From Paraburkholderia megapolitana (GTDB lineage: Bacteria > Pseudomonadota > Gammaproteobacteria > Burkholderiales > Burkholderiaceae), in contig NZ_CP041745.1 in assembly GCF_007556815.1 (NCBI RefSeq), positions 620,001 through 684,000 on the forward strand: a stretch of DNA of 64,000 nucleotides, in the 5' to 3' direction. This document shows, piece after piece, positions 26,422 to 37,823 of the stretch (its first letter is position 1; each line of letters starts with the position of its first letter). Below the pieces are notes generated by a model. It did not search any database, had not been told where the DNA came from, and worked only from the letters and a program-made list of their open reading frames with translations. A program made the position numbers and the translations under genes.

Positions 26422-29400
26422 TCAAGGAGCGGTCGCCGCAGAAGCGGGTGCGTCCATCTTACCCCGATCGCCATGGACCCGCTCGACATGCGGTTTGGAC
26501 CAAGAACCGGTAATCGCGTAGTCGAGTGCGAAGGCTTTGCCGATCGAATGCGATAGCGCCAGATCCGCCGCCAGCACGCCGAGTCCGAGCAACGGATTGA
26601 TCACGGCGACCGCTACGGCGGCGGCGCCCGCGCTGACCGTTGGGATGACGTGGACGTTCAGATTCTGCGTTTCGTGCGCGAGGTCGACCGTGCCGCGCAT
26701 ATCGGCGCGCGCCGGCGCGGTGATCATCTCGAAGTTGTCGGTGCGACCGATGCCGTTGTTGATCTCGCCGGTGCCCTTGATGCTTTCGAACGGCAGGCCC
26801 TTGCCGATCACATCCTTGAAGTTCAACGTCGCGAAGCGCGCAAGACTTTGCAGACTCAGCACGCCGAGCAGCTTCGCCGCGCCCGGATCGACCTTGAGGA
26901 TCTGGCCGTGATGCAAATCGAGCGACAGGTTGCCGTTGAGCGTCGGGTAATCGATTGCAGTCGGGCCGCCGCGCCAGCCAACCTTGCCCGCCAGCACGCC
27001 CGAACCGCCCTTGACGGTGCGCGGCAGTCCCGCGCGCTCGAGCAGTTCGCCCGCGTCCTTGATGTCGAGCTTGAAGTCGAACACCGTGCGGCGCGGTGTG
27101 TCCTCGTCGGCGTTCGAACCGAGCCGGCGCGACGTGCGCCAGTTGCCGGTCGCGGTCAGCTTCGCGGCCGGATTGCTGACTTCGAGCGTATCGAGTTGCC
27201 ACACCGGCACGCCGTCTTCGTCGCTGTTGTGCGCATCGACTTCGAGCCGGCCGAAGTTGCGGCCGCGCACGATCAGTTCGTTGACGACCAGATCGATCGT
27301 CGGCATGTTCTGCGCCGGCGCCGAGATCGCCTGGCCGAGCAGATCGTTTTCCGACGCGGAGGGAATGACGAGGCGTGCGAGGCGTGCCTGCAGCGTGCCC
27401 GGCGAATCCTTGCTGGCACCAGGCAGCCACGACACGTGACCGGACACCTGGTTCGACGCGATGTTGGCCTGCCACTTGTTGTCGAGGTGTGAGGCGCCGA
27501 CCACCACGCTTTCCCAGTGGCGCTTGAGCAGCGTGAGTGTGCCGATGTGTACGGCGAAGCGGTTCGGCAGGAACTGCGCGACGCTCGCCGACGGTACGCC
27601 AGGTTGCGTGCCGTCGTTGCCGTGGCGCATGTCGGTGACGAATGTGCGCCATGCGTCGGCATCGAGGGCGTCGATGTCGACCGCGGCGGTGACGCCTTCG
27701 GACGGCAGCTCGGCGGGCCGGTTGACGCCGATCGCGCCGCGCACGACGGTGGGTTTTTCGTGCGGTGCGAGCTGCAGCAGATAGGTTGCGGCGATCGGGC
27801 CGAATGTCAGGTCGGCGCGTTGCTGGCCGGTTGTGGTGGTCGTGCCAGCCGCGCTTGCTGCACTTGCCGGCTCGGCGGACGCTACCGCGGACTGCGGTTG
27901 CAGCGTGAAGTGCAACGGCATCGGTGTGCCGAGCGGTTTGTTGAGCGGCGCGGGAAAGTTCAGCGCGAGTCCGGTCAGATCGGAATTCGCCGTGACCTCG
28001 GGTAGACGTCCCTTGCTGCCTTGCACACTCAGGTCGTACGGCGCGCTACCCGTCATCCGCGTCAACACCTGCGCGGCGGGACCATGCAGATCGAGACCAC
28101 GCGCGGCATCGACGGCGATGTGGCCCGCGACGTCGAGCGCATAGCTGCCGTTTTGCTTCAGGCCGCCGTTCGCCCGCACGTCGCCGCCGAGAAACCGGCC
28201 CGACAGCCTGTCGAGCGCGGCGGTGTGCTCGGTGAAATGAACCTTGCCGCGCAGGTCGGACAGCGGCGGCACGTTGTTCATCGCGAGGCGGTTGTTCTGG
28301 AAGCCGACCGTTCCTTCAACGGCGATGTGCGGCTTCGGCGTGCGCGGCACCGTGAGTTTCAACGCGAGCGTGGCGGGACCGTCGGCATGGATCTTTTCGG
28401 CCACGTGTTTCGACATGCCGCCGAGCGCGCTGCTGTTCACATAATCGAGCAGGTCGGCGAGCGGACCGCGCCCGTCGCCGGCGATCACTAGGCTCGACGT
28501 CTTTGTACCGAGATCGTCGATGCGGCCCGTCACCTTGTTCAACGCGACGCGCCGGTACTTCGCGCGGTCGATGTCGAAGCGCAACAGGTTCTCCTTCAGC
28601 TCGAACACGCCATTGATGCCTTCGAGCGCGGGCCACACGCTCGGTGTGCCGTCCTTCATTTTCTTCGGCGGGTATGGCGATGGGTCGAAGGTGCCGCCCT
28701 TGAACGGCGCGACGATATGAAAGATCCCAGCAGAAGGATTGCGCGAATACGGAAACTGCGTCAGGTCGCCGTGCACTTCGATCGTGCCGTTCTGTGCGGT
28801 TCCGGCCTGCAACGCGTGGCCAAGATAGATGCGCAGTTTTTCGCTGATGCTGGTGGGCAGATAGCGCACGACGCGCGACACCTGAGCATGATCGATGTCG
28901 GCCTTCAGATCGAGTGTGCCGCGGCCGTGGCCGGGGTTCGAATAGTTAGCGACGAGTTTGCCGTGCAGGTCCGCGTTCTGCACGGCAAGCGACGACACCG
29001 ACATGGCGAACGGCTTGTGCGTTTCGCCGGGCACGGCCGGGTTCACGGTCCAGGTGCCGGTGCCCTGCAGGCGATCGAACGTGAGTCTCGGGTCGTCGAA
29101 CACGCCCGGCAGCGTAACGGCTGCATTGGCGGTGTCGAGCGTAACCGAGCCGTGGGTTTCGTCGGCGTCGACGCTGCCCCACAGATTCTCGAAACCGGGG
29201 ATCCCGGCGCGCGGGTGGTTCAGCGCGGTGAGCCCCGGCGGCGGTTCCTGCGCGGCGACGCTGATGCCCTGCAGGTCGCCCTTGAACCGGTAACGCACGA
29301 TCGGTTCGGCGCCGGTCGCGCTGCGTTCGCTCGCGGCTTCCCCACCTTCCGGCGTGGCGCGCTCGATCTTCATTTCGTAATTGGCGACCTGGCCACGCGG

Positions 29401-30648
29401 ATTGAACCGCACGAGTTCGTTCAGCAGACGCCGCGGCAGTGGCAGCGCGCGGCTGAATTCCGCGAGGATGCCGAGGTCGACGCGATCGCCGGCCACGCTG
29501 ACCAGCTGGCCGTGCTGCACGCTCGGCATCCGGTAGTGGCCGGTCAGCGTGGTGAGCGCGAGCGTGCGTGTGAGCGGTGTGCCGTCGTCGAGCGGCGGCT
29601 GGCCGAGTTCCGCGCGCAGGTTGCGCAGCATCAGCGTGTAGTCGCCGCGCGCCGGGGCGTCGAGCGACCAGGAAAAGCGCGCCTCCGGCATCTCGAGCTT
29701 CGGTTGGGTGGGGCGTACCCGCAGCGAGACGTCGGTACCCGACAATTCGCCGCTGGCCGATTTCATGCGCCCCTGACCGAACGCGATCCAGATGGCGTTG
29801 TCGACGCGGCCCGCGAAAGTCTCGATCGGGAAATCGATGTAGTGGGAAAGTGTAGGCAGATCGACAGGACCGGTCGACACGTAAGCCGTGCCGCTCCAGT
29901 TGACCGGCTTACCTATCGGCTCCATCCGCGCATGCCGGAACTGCGCGCGGAAATCGAGTGGGCCGTGCAGCACGGTGCCTTCGGCGGGCGCCTGCAGCGC
30001 GATCCGGTGGTCGTAGCCGTCGTTCAGAATGGCGAGTCGGATGTCCTGCAGGGTCAGCTCGGGTGCGTCGTGGCGCGCGTCGCGCCAGCGCAGCGTGCCG
30101 CCGCGCAAGACGATCGCCTGCTGGCGCAGCAGCCAGGTAGTGAACGTGTCATTGCCGGTGTGCGTACTCGGCATCGGCACCCCGGCCACCGACAACGTGC
30201 CGTCCGCAGAGCGCGCAACGAGGACGTCCGGCTTGTCGACGATCAGGCTCGAAAGCAGCGGCGTGAGCTGCACGAGCGAGCGCCACGACACCGTGGCGGT
30301 AGCGTGCGGGACCGTTAGCGCAACGTTACCGTCGCGATCGCGAATGGTGAGATTGGTGACGTCGACGCCGGGCTGGAAGCCCAGCCAGTGCGGCGCCAGC
30401 TTGCCGATGCGGACTTCGGTGTGGAGTTTGTCGGAGACGAGTGCTTCGATGCGCGGCCGGAACGAGTCGACGTGCGGCAGGACGCCGTAACGCAGACCCA
30501 GCACCAGCGCGGCCACGATGAAATAAACGACGAGCGCGATGCCCAGCACCACCCGCAGCGTATGGCGCAGAACCACATGGTCGTGTCCGCCGGCCGGCCT
30601 GGTATTTCCAGCATTGTGCGGGTCGGCGGAGTCGTTTCGCTCGGACAT
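26422..30648 (-). CDS. yhdP: YhdP family giant AsmA/TamB-like envelope protein
   Basis: A 1408-aa inner-membrane-anchored periplasmic protein of the AsmA-like group, implicated in moving phospholipids to the outer membrane. A transmembrane anchor near residues 30-50 ('VVLGIALVVYFIVAALVLGL') is followed by a long repeat-poor beta-rich region and a conserved C-terminal domain ('GTGEINNGIGRTDNFEMITAPARADMRGTVDL'). The C-terminal 'GLGVLAADLALSHSIGKAFALDYAITGSW' is also family-typical. The frame opens at 30822; the ATG at 30648 puts the anchor at the usual distance from the N-terminus. Confidence 0.9.
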   Translation of the reverse strand: MSERNDSADPHNAGNTRPAGGHDHVVLRHTLRVVLGIALVVYFIVAALVLGLRYGVLPHVDSFRPRIEALVSDKLHTEVRIGKLAPHWLGFQPGVDVTNLTIRDRDGNVALTVPHATATVSWRSLVQLTPLLSSLIVDKPDVLVARSADGTLSVAGVPMPSTHTGNDTFTTWLLRQQAIVLRGGTLRWRDARHDAPELTLQDIRLAILNDGYDHRIALQAPAEGTVLHGPLDFRAQFRHARMEPIGKPVNWSGTAYVSTGPVDLPTLSHYIDFPIETFAGRVDNAIWIAFGQGRMKSASGELSGTDVSLRVRPTQPKLEMPEARFSWSLDAPARGDYTLMLRNLRAELGQPPLDDGTPLTRTLALTTLTGHYRMPSVQHGQLVSVAGDRVDLGILAEFSRALPLPRRLLNELVRFNPRGQVANYEMKIERATPEGGEAASERSATGAEPIVRYRFKGDLQGISVAAQEPPPGLTALNHPRAGIPGFENLWGSVDADETHGSVTLDTANAAVTLPGVFDDPRLTFDRLQGTGTWTVNPAVPGETHKPFAMSVSSLAVQNADLHGKLVANYSNPGHGRGTLDLKADIDHAQVSRVVRYLPTSISEKLRIYLGHALQAGTAQNGTIEVHGDLTQFPYSRNPSAGIFHIVAPFKGGTFDPSPYPPKKMKDGTPSVWPALEGINGVFELKENLLRFDIDRAKYRRVALNKVTGRIDDLGTKTSSLVIAGDGRGPLADLLDYVNSSALGGMSKHVAEKIHADGPATLALKLTVPRTPKPHIAVEGTVGFQNNRLAMNNVPPLSDLRGKVHFTEHTAALDRLSGRFLGGDVRANGGLKQNGSYALDVAGHIAVDAARGLDLHGPAAQVLTRMTGSAPYDLSVQGSKGRLPEVTANSDLTGLALNFPAPLNKPLGTPMPLHFTLQPQSAVASAEPASAASAAGTTTTTGQQRADLTFGPIAATYLLQLAPHEKPTVVRGAIGVNRPAELPSEGVTAAVDIDALDADAWRTFVTDMRHGNDGTQPGVPSASVAQFLPNRFAVHIGTLTLLKRHWESVVVGASHLDNKWQANIASNQVSGHVSWLPGASKDSPGTLQARLARLVIPSASENDLLGQAISAPAQNMPTIDLVVNELIVRGRNFGRLEVDAHNSDEDGVPVWQLDTLEVSNPAAKLTATGNWRTSRRLGSNADEDTPRRTVFDFKLDIKDAGELLERAGLPRTVKGGSGVLAGKVGWRGGPTAIDYPTLNGNLSLDLHHGQILKVDPGAAKLLGVLSLQSLARFATLNFKDVIGKGLPFESIKGTGEINNGIGRTDNFEMITAPARADMRGTVDLAHETQNLNVHVIPTVSAGAAAVAVAVINPLLGLGVLAADLALSHSIGKAFALDYAITGSWSKPHVERVHGDRGKMDAPASAATAP

Positions 30649-30841
30649 GCTGCGGCGGTTGGCGGGTATGGTAGTTTTGCTGTCAGACGACGAAATGTAA
30701 CACACGGGCCGGTACCCTCGAACTTCCTGCAAACCCTTGCCCATACCGGTTTGCAGCCCATGTTGCGGGTGCGAACCATGATGCGCCGGGGATATCCGGG
30801 ACCGGTCTACGGGACATAGCAACGAGCGAGCCAGACCTTTG

Positions 30842-33636
30842 ATGACTGATGTAACCCTGCTGAGTTCCAGCTATTCACATTACGTTGCACGGGCCGTCGC
30901 TGCGCGTCCGGATCTCGCGGCGCGCATTGCAGCGCTGGCCGCGACGCCGCTCACGCGCGAACGGATCGATGCGCGGCTCGACGCGCTGTGCGCCGAATCG
31001 GCGGCTTGTGTGGCGGGCGCCACGAGCGGCGACGATGCACTGAAACGGGCCTTGCGGCAGTTGCGCACCGAGGTGTTCTGCGCCGTGATGGAGCGCGATC
31101 TTGCCCGCACTGCCGATGTCGCCGAAGTCACAGGCACGATGACCGATCTCGCCGAGGTGACGATCCAGCGCGCGCTGGCCGTTGTGTCCGCCGATCTCGA
31201 AGCGCTCTATGGCGAGCCGCGCGGACCGCAAGGCGAACGGCTGACGCTCGGCGTCGTCGGGATGGGCAAGCTGGGCGGGCGCGAGCTGAATGTATCGTCG
31301 GATATCGACCTGATCTTCGTCTACGAGGACGACGGCGAAACCGCGGGCGGCCAGCGCGCACCGATCGCGACGCAGGAGTTTTTCACGCGCGTCGGCAAGC
31401 GCCTGATCGGCGCGCTCGCCGAAGTCACCGCCGACGGCTACGTGTTTCGCGTCGACATGCGGCTGCGTCCGAACGGCGATTCGGGACCGCTCGTGTGTAG
31501 CCTCGGCATGCTCGAAGAGTATTTTTACGTGCAGGGCCGCGAGTGGGAGCGCTATGCGTGGATCAAGGGGCGGCTCGTGTCGGAAGGCCGCAGCGAATCT
31601 GCGCGGCGTCTCGCGAAGCAACTTGCCGCCCTCACGCTGCCGTTTATCTATCGCCGGTATCTGGACTTCGGCGTGATCGGCGCGATTCGCGCGCTGCACG
31701 TGCAGATTCGCCAGGAAGCGCAGCGCCGCGCGTCGATGCGTCCCGACAAGGCCGACGACATCAAGCTCGGCCGCGGCGGTATTCGCGAGATCGAGTTCAG
31801 TGCGCAGGTGTTTCAGTTGATTCGTGGCGGTCAGGACACAGGGTTTCGCGTGCGGCCGACGCTCGCCGTGCTGCGCTATGCGAACGTGCGCGGATTGATC
31901 GCGCCGGCGGTGTGCGATGAGTTATCGCACGCGTATCGCTTTCTGCGCGAACTCGAACACCGGCTGCAGTATCGCAACGACGCACAGACACACGCGATGC
32001 CGGTCGATCCCGACGAACGCGCCTGTCTCGCCGCCGCGATGGGCTTCGACGATTACGCCGCGTTGATGGTGGAGCTGAACGCGCAGCGCGATCGCGTCGA
32101 GCATCAATTCGACCAGATCTTCTCCGACAAGGTGACCGGTCATCGTGGCTGCGCCGTGCGCGAAGACGGTGCGGCTGCGTGGGTATGGAGCAGTGCGCTT
32201 GCCGACGACAGCGCCGGTGAAGCGCTCGAAGCCCGTCTCGTCGAACTGGGTGTTACGGAGCCGGCCGAGCTGCTCGCGCGGCTGCGCGCCATGTGGCAGT
32301 CGTCGCGCTATGCGGGGCTCGCCGAGCGCAGCCGGCAGCGCTTCGACATCGTCGCCCAGCGTGCGCTCGAGGCAGCGCGCACGCTCGAGCCGCCCGAGCG
32401 GCGCGGCGACACAGTCGCGCGTTTCTTCGATCTGCTCGAAGCGGTGAGCAAACGCGGTGCGTATCTCGCGCTGCTGACCGAATATCCGAGCGCGTTGCAT
32501 CGCGTGTTGTCGGTGCTCGGCGCGTCGCACTGGGCGGCGGGTTATCTGATCCGCCATCCGCAGTTGCTCGACGAACTGCTCGACGACGAAGCGATCGCGA
32601 GTCCATTCGACTGGCCCGAATTCAAGCGGACGCTGCGCGCGCATCTCGCAGCCGCCGACGGTGTCGAGCATCAGATGGATCTGCTGCGTCATGCGCACCA
32701 GGCCGAAGTGTTCCGCATCCTGCTGATCGATCTGGCGGGCAAACTCAGCGTCGAGCACGTCAGCGACCGGCTGTCCGAACTCGCCGATGCGGTGCTCGAC
32801 GTGACGCTCGAAGCGGTCTGGGCGCAGCTCGCGAAGCGTCATCGTGAGGTGCCGCGTTTCGCGGTGATTGCGTACGGCAAGCTCGGCGGCAAAGAGCTGG
32901 GCTACGCGTCGGACCTCGACCTGATCTTCCTGTACGACGACACCGACGATGCCGCCGCCGATGTCTACGCGACCTTCACACGCCGTCTGATCACCTGGCT
33001 CACGATGGCGACTGGCGCGGGCACGCTGTTCGATGTCGATCTGCGGTTGCGGCCGAACGGCGAGTCGGGTTTGCTCGTCACCGATCTCGACGCATTTCGC
33101 CGCTATCAGCTGCGCGAGGGCGATGCCGCGAATACCGCGTGGGTCTGGGAACACCAGGCGTTGACGCGGGCCCGCTATTGCGCCGGCGATGCCGAGATCG
33201 GCGCGCGCTTTGAGGCGATTCGCGAGCAGGTGCTGACCACACCGCGTGAAGCTGCACCGCTTGCGCGCGAGATCGTCGATATGCGCGAGCGCGTCGCAGT
33301 CGGGCATCCGAATCGTTCGCCGCTATTCGACCTGAAGCACGACCGCGGCGGCATGGTGGATATCGAATTCCTTGTGCAGTACTGGGTGCTGCTACATGCG
33401 GCAAGCGACCCGGAGCTGATCCGCAACACCGGCAATATTGCGCTGCTGCGCGAAGTGTCGCGCTTCGGGCTGATGAGCGAGGACGAGGCCGAAACGGTTG
33501 GCGCCGCGTATCGCACGTACCGGAAGATGCAGCACCGGTTGCGGCTCGACGGAATGGAGAAGGCGCGGGTCGATCCGGATGCGGTGGCGGGGAGCGCGAT
33601 GTCGTGCTGAAGCTTTGGCAGCGGGTGTTTGGCTAA
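30842..33636 (+). CDS. glnE: glutamine synthetase adenylyltransferase/deadenylase (apparent frameshift near the 3' end)
   Basis: Controls glutamine synthetase by adding and removing AMP. Two nucleotidyltransferase halves are present: 'GMGKLGGRELNVSSDIDLIFVYED' (about residue 140) and 'AYGKLGGKELGYASDLDLIFLYDD' (about residue 678). The open frame stops at 33610 with an odd tail. In the next frame the codons after the G4 run at 33589-33592 read ERDVVLKLWQRVFG-stop (33634-33636), which aligns with the normal GlnE end (E. coli ...AERELVRASWQKWL). One missing G restores it. The start is the ATG at 30842. Confidence 0.93.
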
Positions 33637-33728
33637 GGCGCGGCTAGTGCGCGATCTGCTACGGCCGCGGTTAGCACCTTGAAGCTGTGGGTTAGCGAGT
33701 GTTGGGCTAACGCGCGGTTGGCGCATGA
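33607..33728 (+). repeat. diverged tandem copy of the glnE 3' end
   Basis: CTGAAGCTTTGG...GTGTTTGGCTAA (33607-33636) and the following bases up to about 33654 recur from 33679 as TTGAAGCTGTGG...GTGTTGGGCTAA, continuing to about 33728. The offset is 72 bp, a multiple of three, with scattered differences. The gap between glnE and recN is otherwise empty. Confidence 0.65.
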
Positions 33729-33750
33729 CGTGCAACGCCATGCGCTCGCC

Positions 33751-35415
33751 TTACGCCGTCAACATTTCCTTCGCGTGCTTGCGCGTAGTGGCGGTGATCT
33801 CCAGACCGCCAAGCATCCGCGCCACTTCCTCGATTCGGCTCGTCTTGTCGAGCGGCGTGACGGTGCTGACCGTACCGCTCTTGCCGCTCGATGCCTTCGC
33901 CACCTGGAAATGATGATCGCCGCGCGCCGCGACTTGCGGCAGGTGCGTGACGCACAACACCTGGCGATCGCGCCCGAGCTGATGCAGCAAACGCCCGACC
34001 ACTTCGGCAACCCCACCGCCGATCCCGGTATCGACTTCGTCGAAGATCAAGGTCGGCGTCGGGCTCGCGGCACTCGCGATCACTGCGAGCGCGAGGCTGA
34101 TCCGCGCGAGCTCGCCGCCTGATGCAACTTTGGCGAGCGGCCGCAGCGGCACACCCGCATGACCGGCGACACGAAACTCGACCTGCTCGAGTCCGTGCGC
34201 CCCGCCTTCCGGCAACGCGACGAGTGCGACCTCGAAGCTGCCGCCCGCCATCGACAGTTCCTGCATCCCGGTCGTCACCGCGGCGCCGAGCGCCTTCGCA
34301 GCCTTCGCGCGGGCCTTCGACAATTGCCGCGCATCGGCGAGATATGCTTCCTTCGCTTTTGCTTCGGCGGCGCGCAGGCTGTCGATGTCGGCGGCCGCGT
34401 CGAGCGCGGCAAGTTGCGCGCGACGTGCTTCGTGTTCTTCGGGCAGTGTCTGCGGTTGAAGGCGGAATTTGCGCGCCGCCGAGTGCAAGGCTTCGAGCCG
34501 CTTTTCGACCTGGGCGAGCCGGTCCGGATCGAGTTCGAGCCGCTGCGCGTAATGCGACAGCGAGTAGGCAGCTTCCTGCAACTGGATTTCGGCGGGCTCG
34601 AGCGCGGCGAGCGCATCATTCAGCGCCGGGTCGATCTCCGCGAGATCGCGCAGCTTCGAGACGATCGTGCCGAGCTGCGAAAGCATCGCCTCGTCGGATT
34701 CGGACAGCGCATTGAGCGCACCCTGTACGCCGTCGATCAGATTCGCCGAGTGCGACAGCCGCCGATGCTCGGCATTCACGTCTTCCCATTCGCCGGGCTG
34801 CGGCGCGAGCTTGTCGAGTTCGGCGAGCTGCCAGGCGAGGCGCTCACGTTCGAGCTGTAGTTCGCGATCGCGGGTTTGCGCGAGTTCGACAGCCTGAGCG
34901 GCGTCGCGCCAGCCGCGCCATGCGCGATTCACGACGGCGGCCGTTTCGAGCAGGCCGGCGTGCGTATCGAACAACTGACGTTGCGCATCGGGCCGCATCA
35001 GCAACTGGTGTGCATGCTGCCCATGGATATCGACCAGCATCTCACCGAGTTCGCGCAGTTGCGTGAGCGTGGCCGGCGTGCCGTTGACAAACGCACGCGA
35101 GCGACCGTTTGCATCGAGCACTCGCCGCAGCAACACGGTGTTGCCGGCGGCATCGCCAGTCGTGCCGAGCGCCTGGTCGTCGAGCCATTGCTCGACTTCG
35201 CCGTGCGTGTCGAATTCGGCGGTGATATCGGCGCGCGCTTCACCGGTGCGCACGACGCTCGCATCGCCGCGTGCGCCGAGCGCGAGCGCTAGCGCATCGA
35301 TCAGGATCGATTTGCCCGCGCCCGTTTCGCCCGAGAAAACCGTGAAGCCGCTGTCGAATTCGAGATCGAGCGCGGCGACGATGACGAAGTCGCGTATCGA
35401 GAGATGGCGAAGCAT
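33751..35415 (-). CDS. recN: DNA repair protein RecN
   Basis: An SMC-like ATPase acting in double-strand break repair. Walker A 'FSGETGAGKSILIDALALALG' lies near residue 33. A long coiled-coil-rich middle follows, then the ABC signature region 'VASGGELARISLALAVIAS' and Walker B 'TLIFDEVDTGIGGGVAEVVG'. 554 aa, the family length. It follows nadK on the same strand by 55 nt, a common pairing, and converges on glnE. Confidence 0.97.
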   Translation of the reverse strand: MLRHLSIRDFVIVAALDLEFDSGFTVFSGETGAGKSILIDALALALGARGDASVVRTGEARADITAEFDTHGEVEQWLDDQALGTTGDAAGNTVLLRRVLDANGRSRAFVNGTPATLTQLRELGEMLVDIHGQHAHQLLMRPDAQRQLFDTHAGLLETAAVVNRAWRGWRDAAQAVELAQTRDRELQLERERLAWQLAELDKLAPQPGEWEDVNAEHRRLSHSANLIDGVQGALNALSESDEAMLSQLGTIVSKLRDLAEIDPALNDALAALEPAEIQLQEAAYSLSHYAQRLELDPDRLAQVEKRLEALHSAARKFRLQPQTLPEEHEARRAQLAALDAAADIDSLRAAEAKAKEAYLADARQLSKARAKAAKALGAAVTTGMQELSMAGGSFEVALVALPEGGAHGLEQVEFRVAGHAGVPLRPLAKVASGGELARISLALAVIASAASPTPTLIFDEVDTGIGGGVAEVVGRLLHQLGRDRQVLCVTHLPQVAARGDHHFQVAKASSGKSGTVSTVTPLDKTSRIEEVARMLGGLEITATTRKHAKEMLTA

Positions 35416-35470
35416 GGAGGTGGTCTGGTTGGCAGGCGGTGACGGGCGAGGCGAGCGTTCAGTTCTCAGC

Positions 35471-36373
35471 TCAGTTTTCAGGATCGTCTTCGTGCGACGG
35501 GTACTCGTTCCAGTGCAGCTTCTTGCGCAGCGTCGCGAAATAGCTATACCCGACCGGATGCAGGAACGGCACCGTATGGCGCGAGCGGCGCACCTCGATC
35601 GTATCGTTCAGCTCAAGCGCGGTGAACGACTGCATATCGAAGTTCACATTCACGTCGCGGCCCGAGATGATCTGGATGCCGACCTTCGAGTCGTCCGGCA
35701 ACACGATCGGCCGGTTGGACAGCGCATGCGGCGCGATCGGCACGAGCACGAGGCCCTGCAACTGGGGATGCAGGATCGGTCCCGCCGACGACAGCGCATA
35801 CGCAGTCGAGCCGGTCGGCGTCGCGACGATCAGACCGTCGGAGCGCTGGTTCGACATGAAGCGCCCATCCACCGAGACGCGCAGTTCCGCCATCCCCGAG
35901 AAGCCGCTGCGATTCACGACAACGTCGTTGAACGCGAGCGCGTGATAGATCGGTTCGCCGGCGCGCATGATGCGCGCTTCGAGCAGCGTGCGTTCTTCGC
36001 GCTCGAAGCTGCCCGCGAGCATCTGCGGGACGGCCTCGTACATGTCGGAAATCGGGATGTCGGTGATGAAGCCGAGCCGGCCGTGGTTGATGCCGATCAG
36101 CGGGGTACGGTAGGGCGCCAGTTGCCGACCGATGCCGAGCATCGTGCCGTCGCCACCGAGCACGACCGCGACGTCCGCGCGCGCGCCGATCTCGGCAAGC
36201 CGCAGCGCGGGGTGGCCGGACGCGCCGATCTCGGCGGCTGTGTCCGCTTCGAACACGACCTCGAAGCCACGCTTCTCGATGCAGGCGGCGAGCTTCGTCA
36301 GCGGCTCGCCGATGCCGGGCGTGTTGCTGCGCCCTATGAGCGCGACGGTCTTGAACTGGGTGGTAACTTGCAT
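35471..36373 (-). CDS. nadK: NAD kinase
   Basis: Phosphorylates NAD to NADP. The catalytic '[15 protein letters not shown]' motif and '[15 protein letters not shown]' are present, with the later NAD-site '[25 protein letters not shown]'. The frame extends to a TTG at 36418; I use the ATG at 36373, which gives 300 aa and begins just before the conserved 'FKTVALIGR' strand. It is divergent from hrcA. Confidence 0.95.
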   Translation of the reverse strand: MQVTTQFKTVALIGRSNTPGIGEPLTKLAACIEKRGFEVVFEADTAAEIGASGHPALRLAEIGARADVAVVLGGDGTMLGIGRQLAPYRTPLIGINHGRLGFITDIPISDMYEAVPQMLAGSFEREERTLLEARIMRAGEPIYHALAFNDVVVNRSGFSGMAELRVSVDGRFMSNQRSDGLIVATPTGSTAYALSSAGPILHPQLQGLVLVPIAPHALSNRPIVLPDDSKVGIQIISGRDVNVNFDMQSFTALELNDTIEVRRSRHTVPFLHPVGYSYFATLRKKLHWNEYPSHEDDPEN

Positions 36374-36620
36374 GCCGGCATTACACCATAGGTAGGTGTC
36401 GAAAAGAACCGTGGCCAATCCTGGCGGCGCGCCGGGACCGAAAGCGGGCTTGCATGGACAGGATTGTCGTTAGAATGGTGAAGCGCCGATGACAGGACCG
36501 CATCGGGCGCGCGGCGGCACCTCTGCCATGCAACTGCTGACGGGCGACAAAGCCGGCTGGGATAGATGGCGACATCCCGGTCATATCGTTTGTAGCGCCA
36601 TTGAGCTAAAATTTTTCGTC

Positions 36621-37640
36621 ATGCTAGATCCCCGCGCACAAACCCTCCTCAAAACGCTGATCGAGCGTTACATCGCCGAAGGTCAGCCGGTCGGCTCACG
36701 CACGCTGTCGCGTTACTCCGGGCTGGAACTGAGCCCCGCGACGATCCGCAACGTGATGTCCGACCTCGAGGAACTGGGACTCGTAATCAGCCCGCATACG
36801 TCGGCGGGCCGGATTCCAACGCCGCGCGGCTACCGGCTCTTCGTCGACACGATGCTGACCATGGAGTCCGCCGCCGACGAAGAAGCCGTTACCCGCACTG
36901 TCAAGACCACGCTCCAGGCCGGCGAGCCGCAAAAGATCGTCGCGGCCGCGGCCAGCGTGTTGTCCAGCCTGTCGCAGTTTGCCGGCGTCGTGCTGACGCC
37001 GCGCCGCAGTCACGTGTTCAAGCAGATCGAATTCATGCGTCTGTCGGACAAGCGCATCCTGCTCATCATCGTGACGCCCGAAGGCGATGTGCAGAACCGC
37101 ATCATGGCGACGCAGCGCGATTTCTCGCTGTCCGAGCTGACCGAAGCGTCCAACTACATCAACGCGCATTTCGCCGGTCTCTCCTTCGACGAGGTGCGCC
37201 GCCGCCTGCGCGAAGAGATCGATGCGCTGCGCGGCGACATGACGACGCTGATGCACGCTGCGGTCACCGCGAGCACCGACGACACCGATACCGGCGAAAC
37301 CGTGCTGATTTCCGGCGAGCGCAACCTGCTCGAAGTGGCCGACCTGTCGTCCGACATGGCGCGGCTGCGCAAGCTGTTCGATATATTCGACCAAAAGACC
37401 AGCCTCCTTCAGTTGCTCGATGTTTCGAGTCACGCGCAGGGCGTGCAGATTTTCATCGGTGGCGAATCGAACCTCGTGCCGATCGAGGAAATGAGCGTCG
37501 TCACTGCGCCGTATGAGGTGAATGGCACGATCGTCGGCACGCTCGGTGTGATCGGGCCGACGCGCATGGCCTACAGCCGCGTGATCCCGATCGTCGACAT
37601 CACCGCGCGGCTGCTCTCGCTGACGCTCAGCCAGCAGTAG
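36621..37640 (+). CDS. hrcA: heat-inducible transcription repressor HrcA
   Basis: A 339-aa repressor that binds CIRCE elements upstream of heat-shock genes. The N-terminal winged helix is in '[30 protein letters not shown]' and '[40 protein letters not shown]'. The C-terminal dimerisation domain has '[23 protein letters not shown]'. The ATG at 36621 is chosen because the family begins there; the longer frame starts at 36489. It is 2.3 kb upstream of grpE-dnaK-dnaJ, but I found no CIRCE inverted repeat in the window. Confidence 0.95.
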   Translation: MLDPRAQTLLKTLIERYIAEGQPVGSRTLSRYSGLELSPATIRNVMSDLEELGLVISPHTSAGRIPTPRGYRLFVDTMLTMESAADEEAVTRTVKTTLQAGEPQKIVAAAASVLSSLSQFAGVVLTPRRSHVFKQIEFMRLSDKRILLIIVTPEGDVQNRIMATQRDFSLSELTEASNYINAHFAGLSFDEVRRRLREEIDALRGDMTTLMHAAVTASTDDTDTGETVLISGERNLLEVADLSSDMARLRKLFDIFDQKTSLLQLLDVSSHAQGVQIFIGGESNLVPIEEMSVVTAPYEVNGTIVGTLGVIGPTRMAYSRVIPIVDITARLLSLTLSQQ

Positions 37641-37747
37641 GGCGGTTTCCGCAGTCTTCCCTTGCAATGGTGGATGATGCCGCGCCGGCTTCCGCGCCAC
37701 CAATCGGCCGGATGGCCAACGGGCGCGGTAAGCGCGGCGGTTGCGGG

Positions 37748-37775
37748 TTGGTCCGGCGAGCCGCGCCGCTATAAT
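37748..37775 (+). promoter_or_regulatory. sigma70 promoter of hemH
   Basis: TTGGTC (37748-37753), a 16-nt spacer and a perfect TATAAT (37770-37775), 48 nt before the hemH ATG. Confidence 0.6.
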
Positions 37776-37823
37776 GGCCGCTTTCGCCTCTCACTCCGCG
37801 CCCCGCGCGCCGACCCGTTGCCT

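Noticed and set aside
28717..30318. 533-codon plus-strand frame opposite yhdP
   Set aside because: Arg/Val/Ala/Asp-rich antisense translation without family similarity; yhdP is clearly the real gene.
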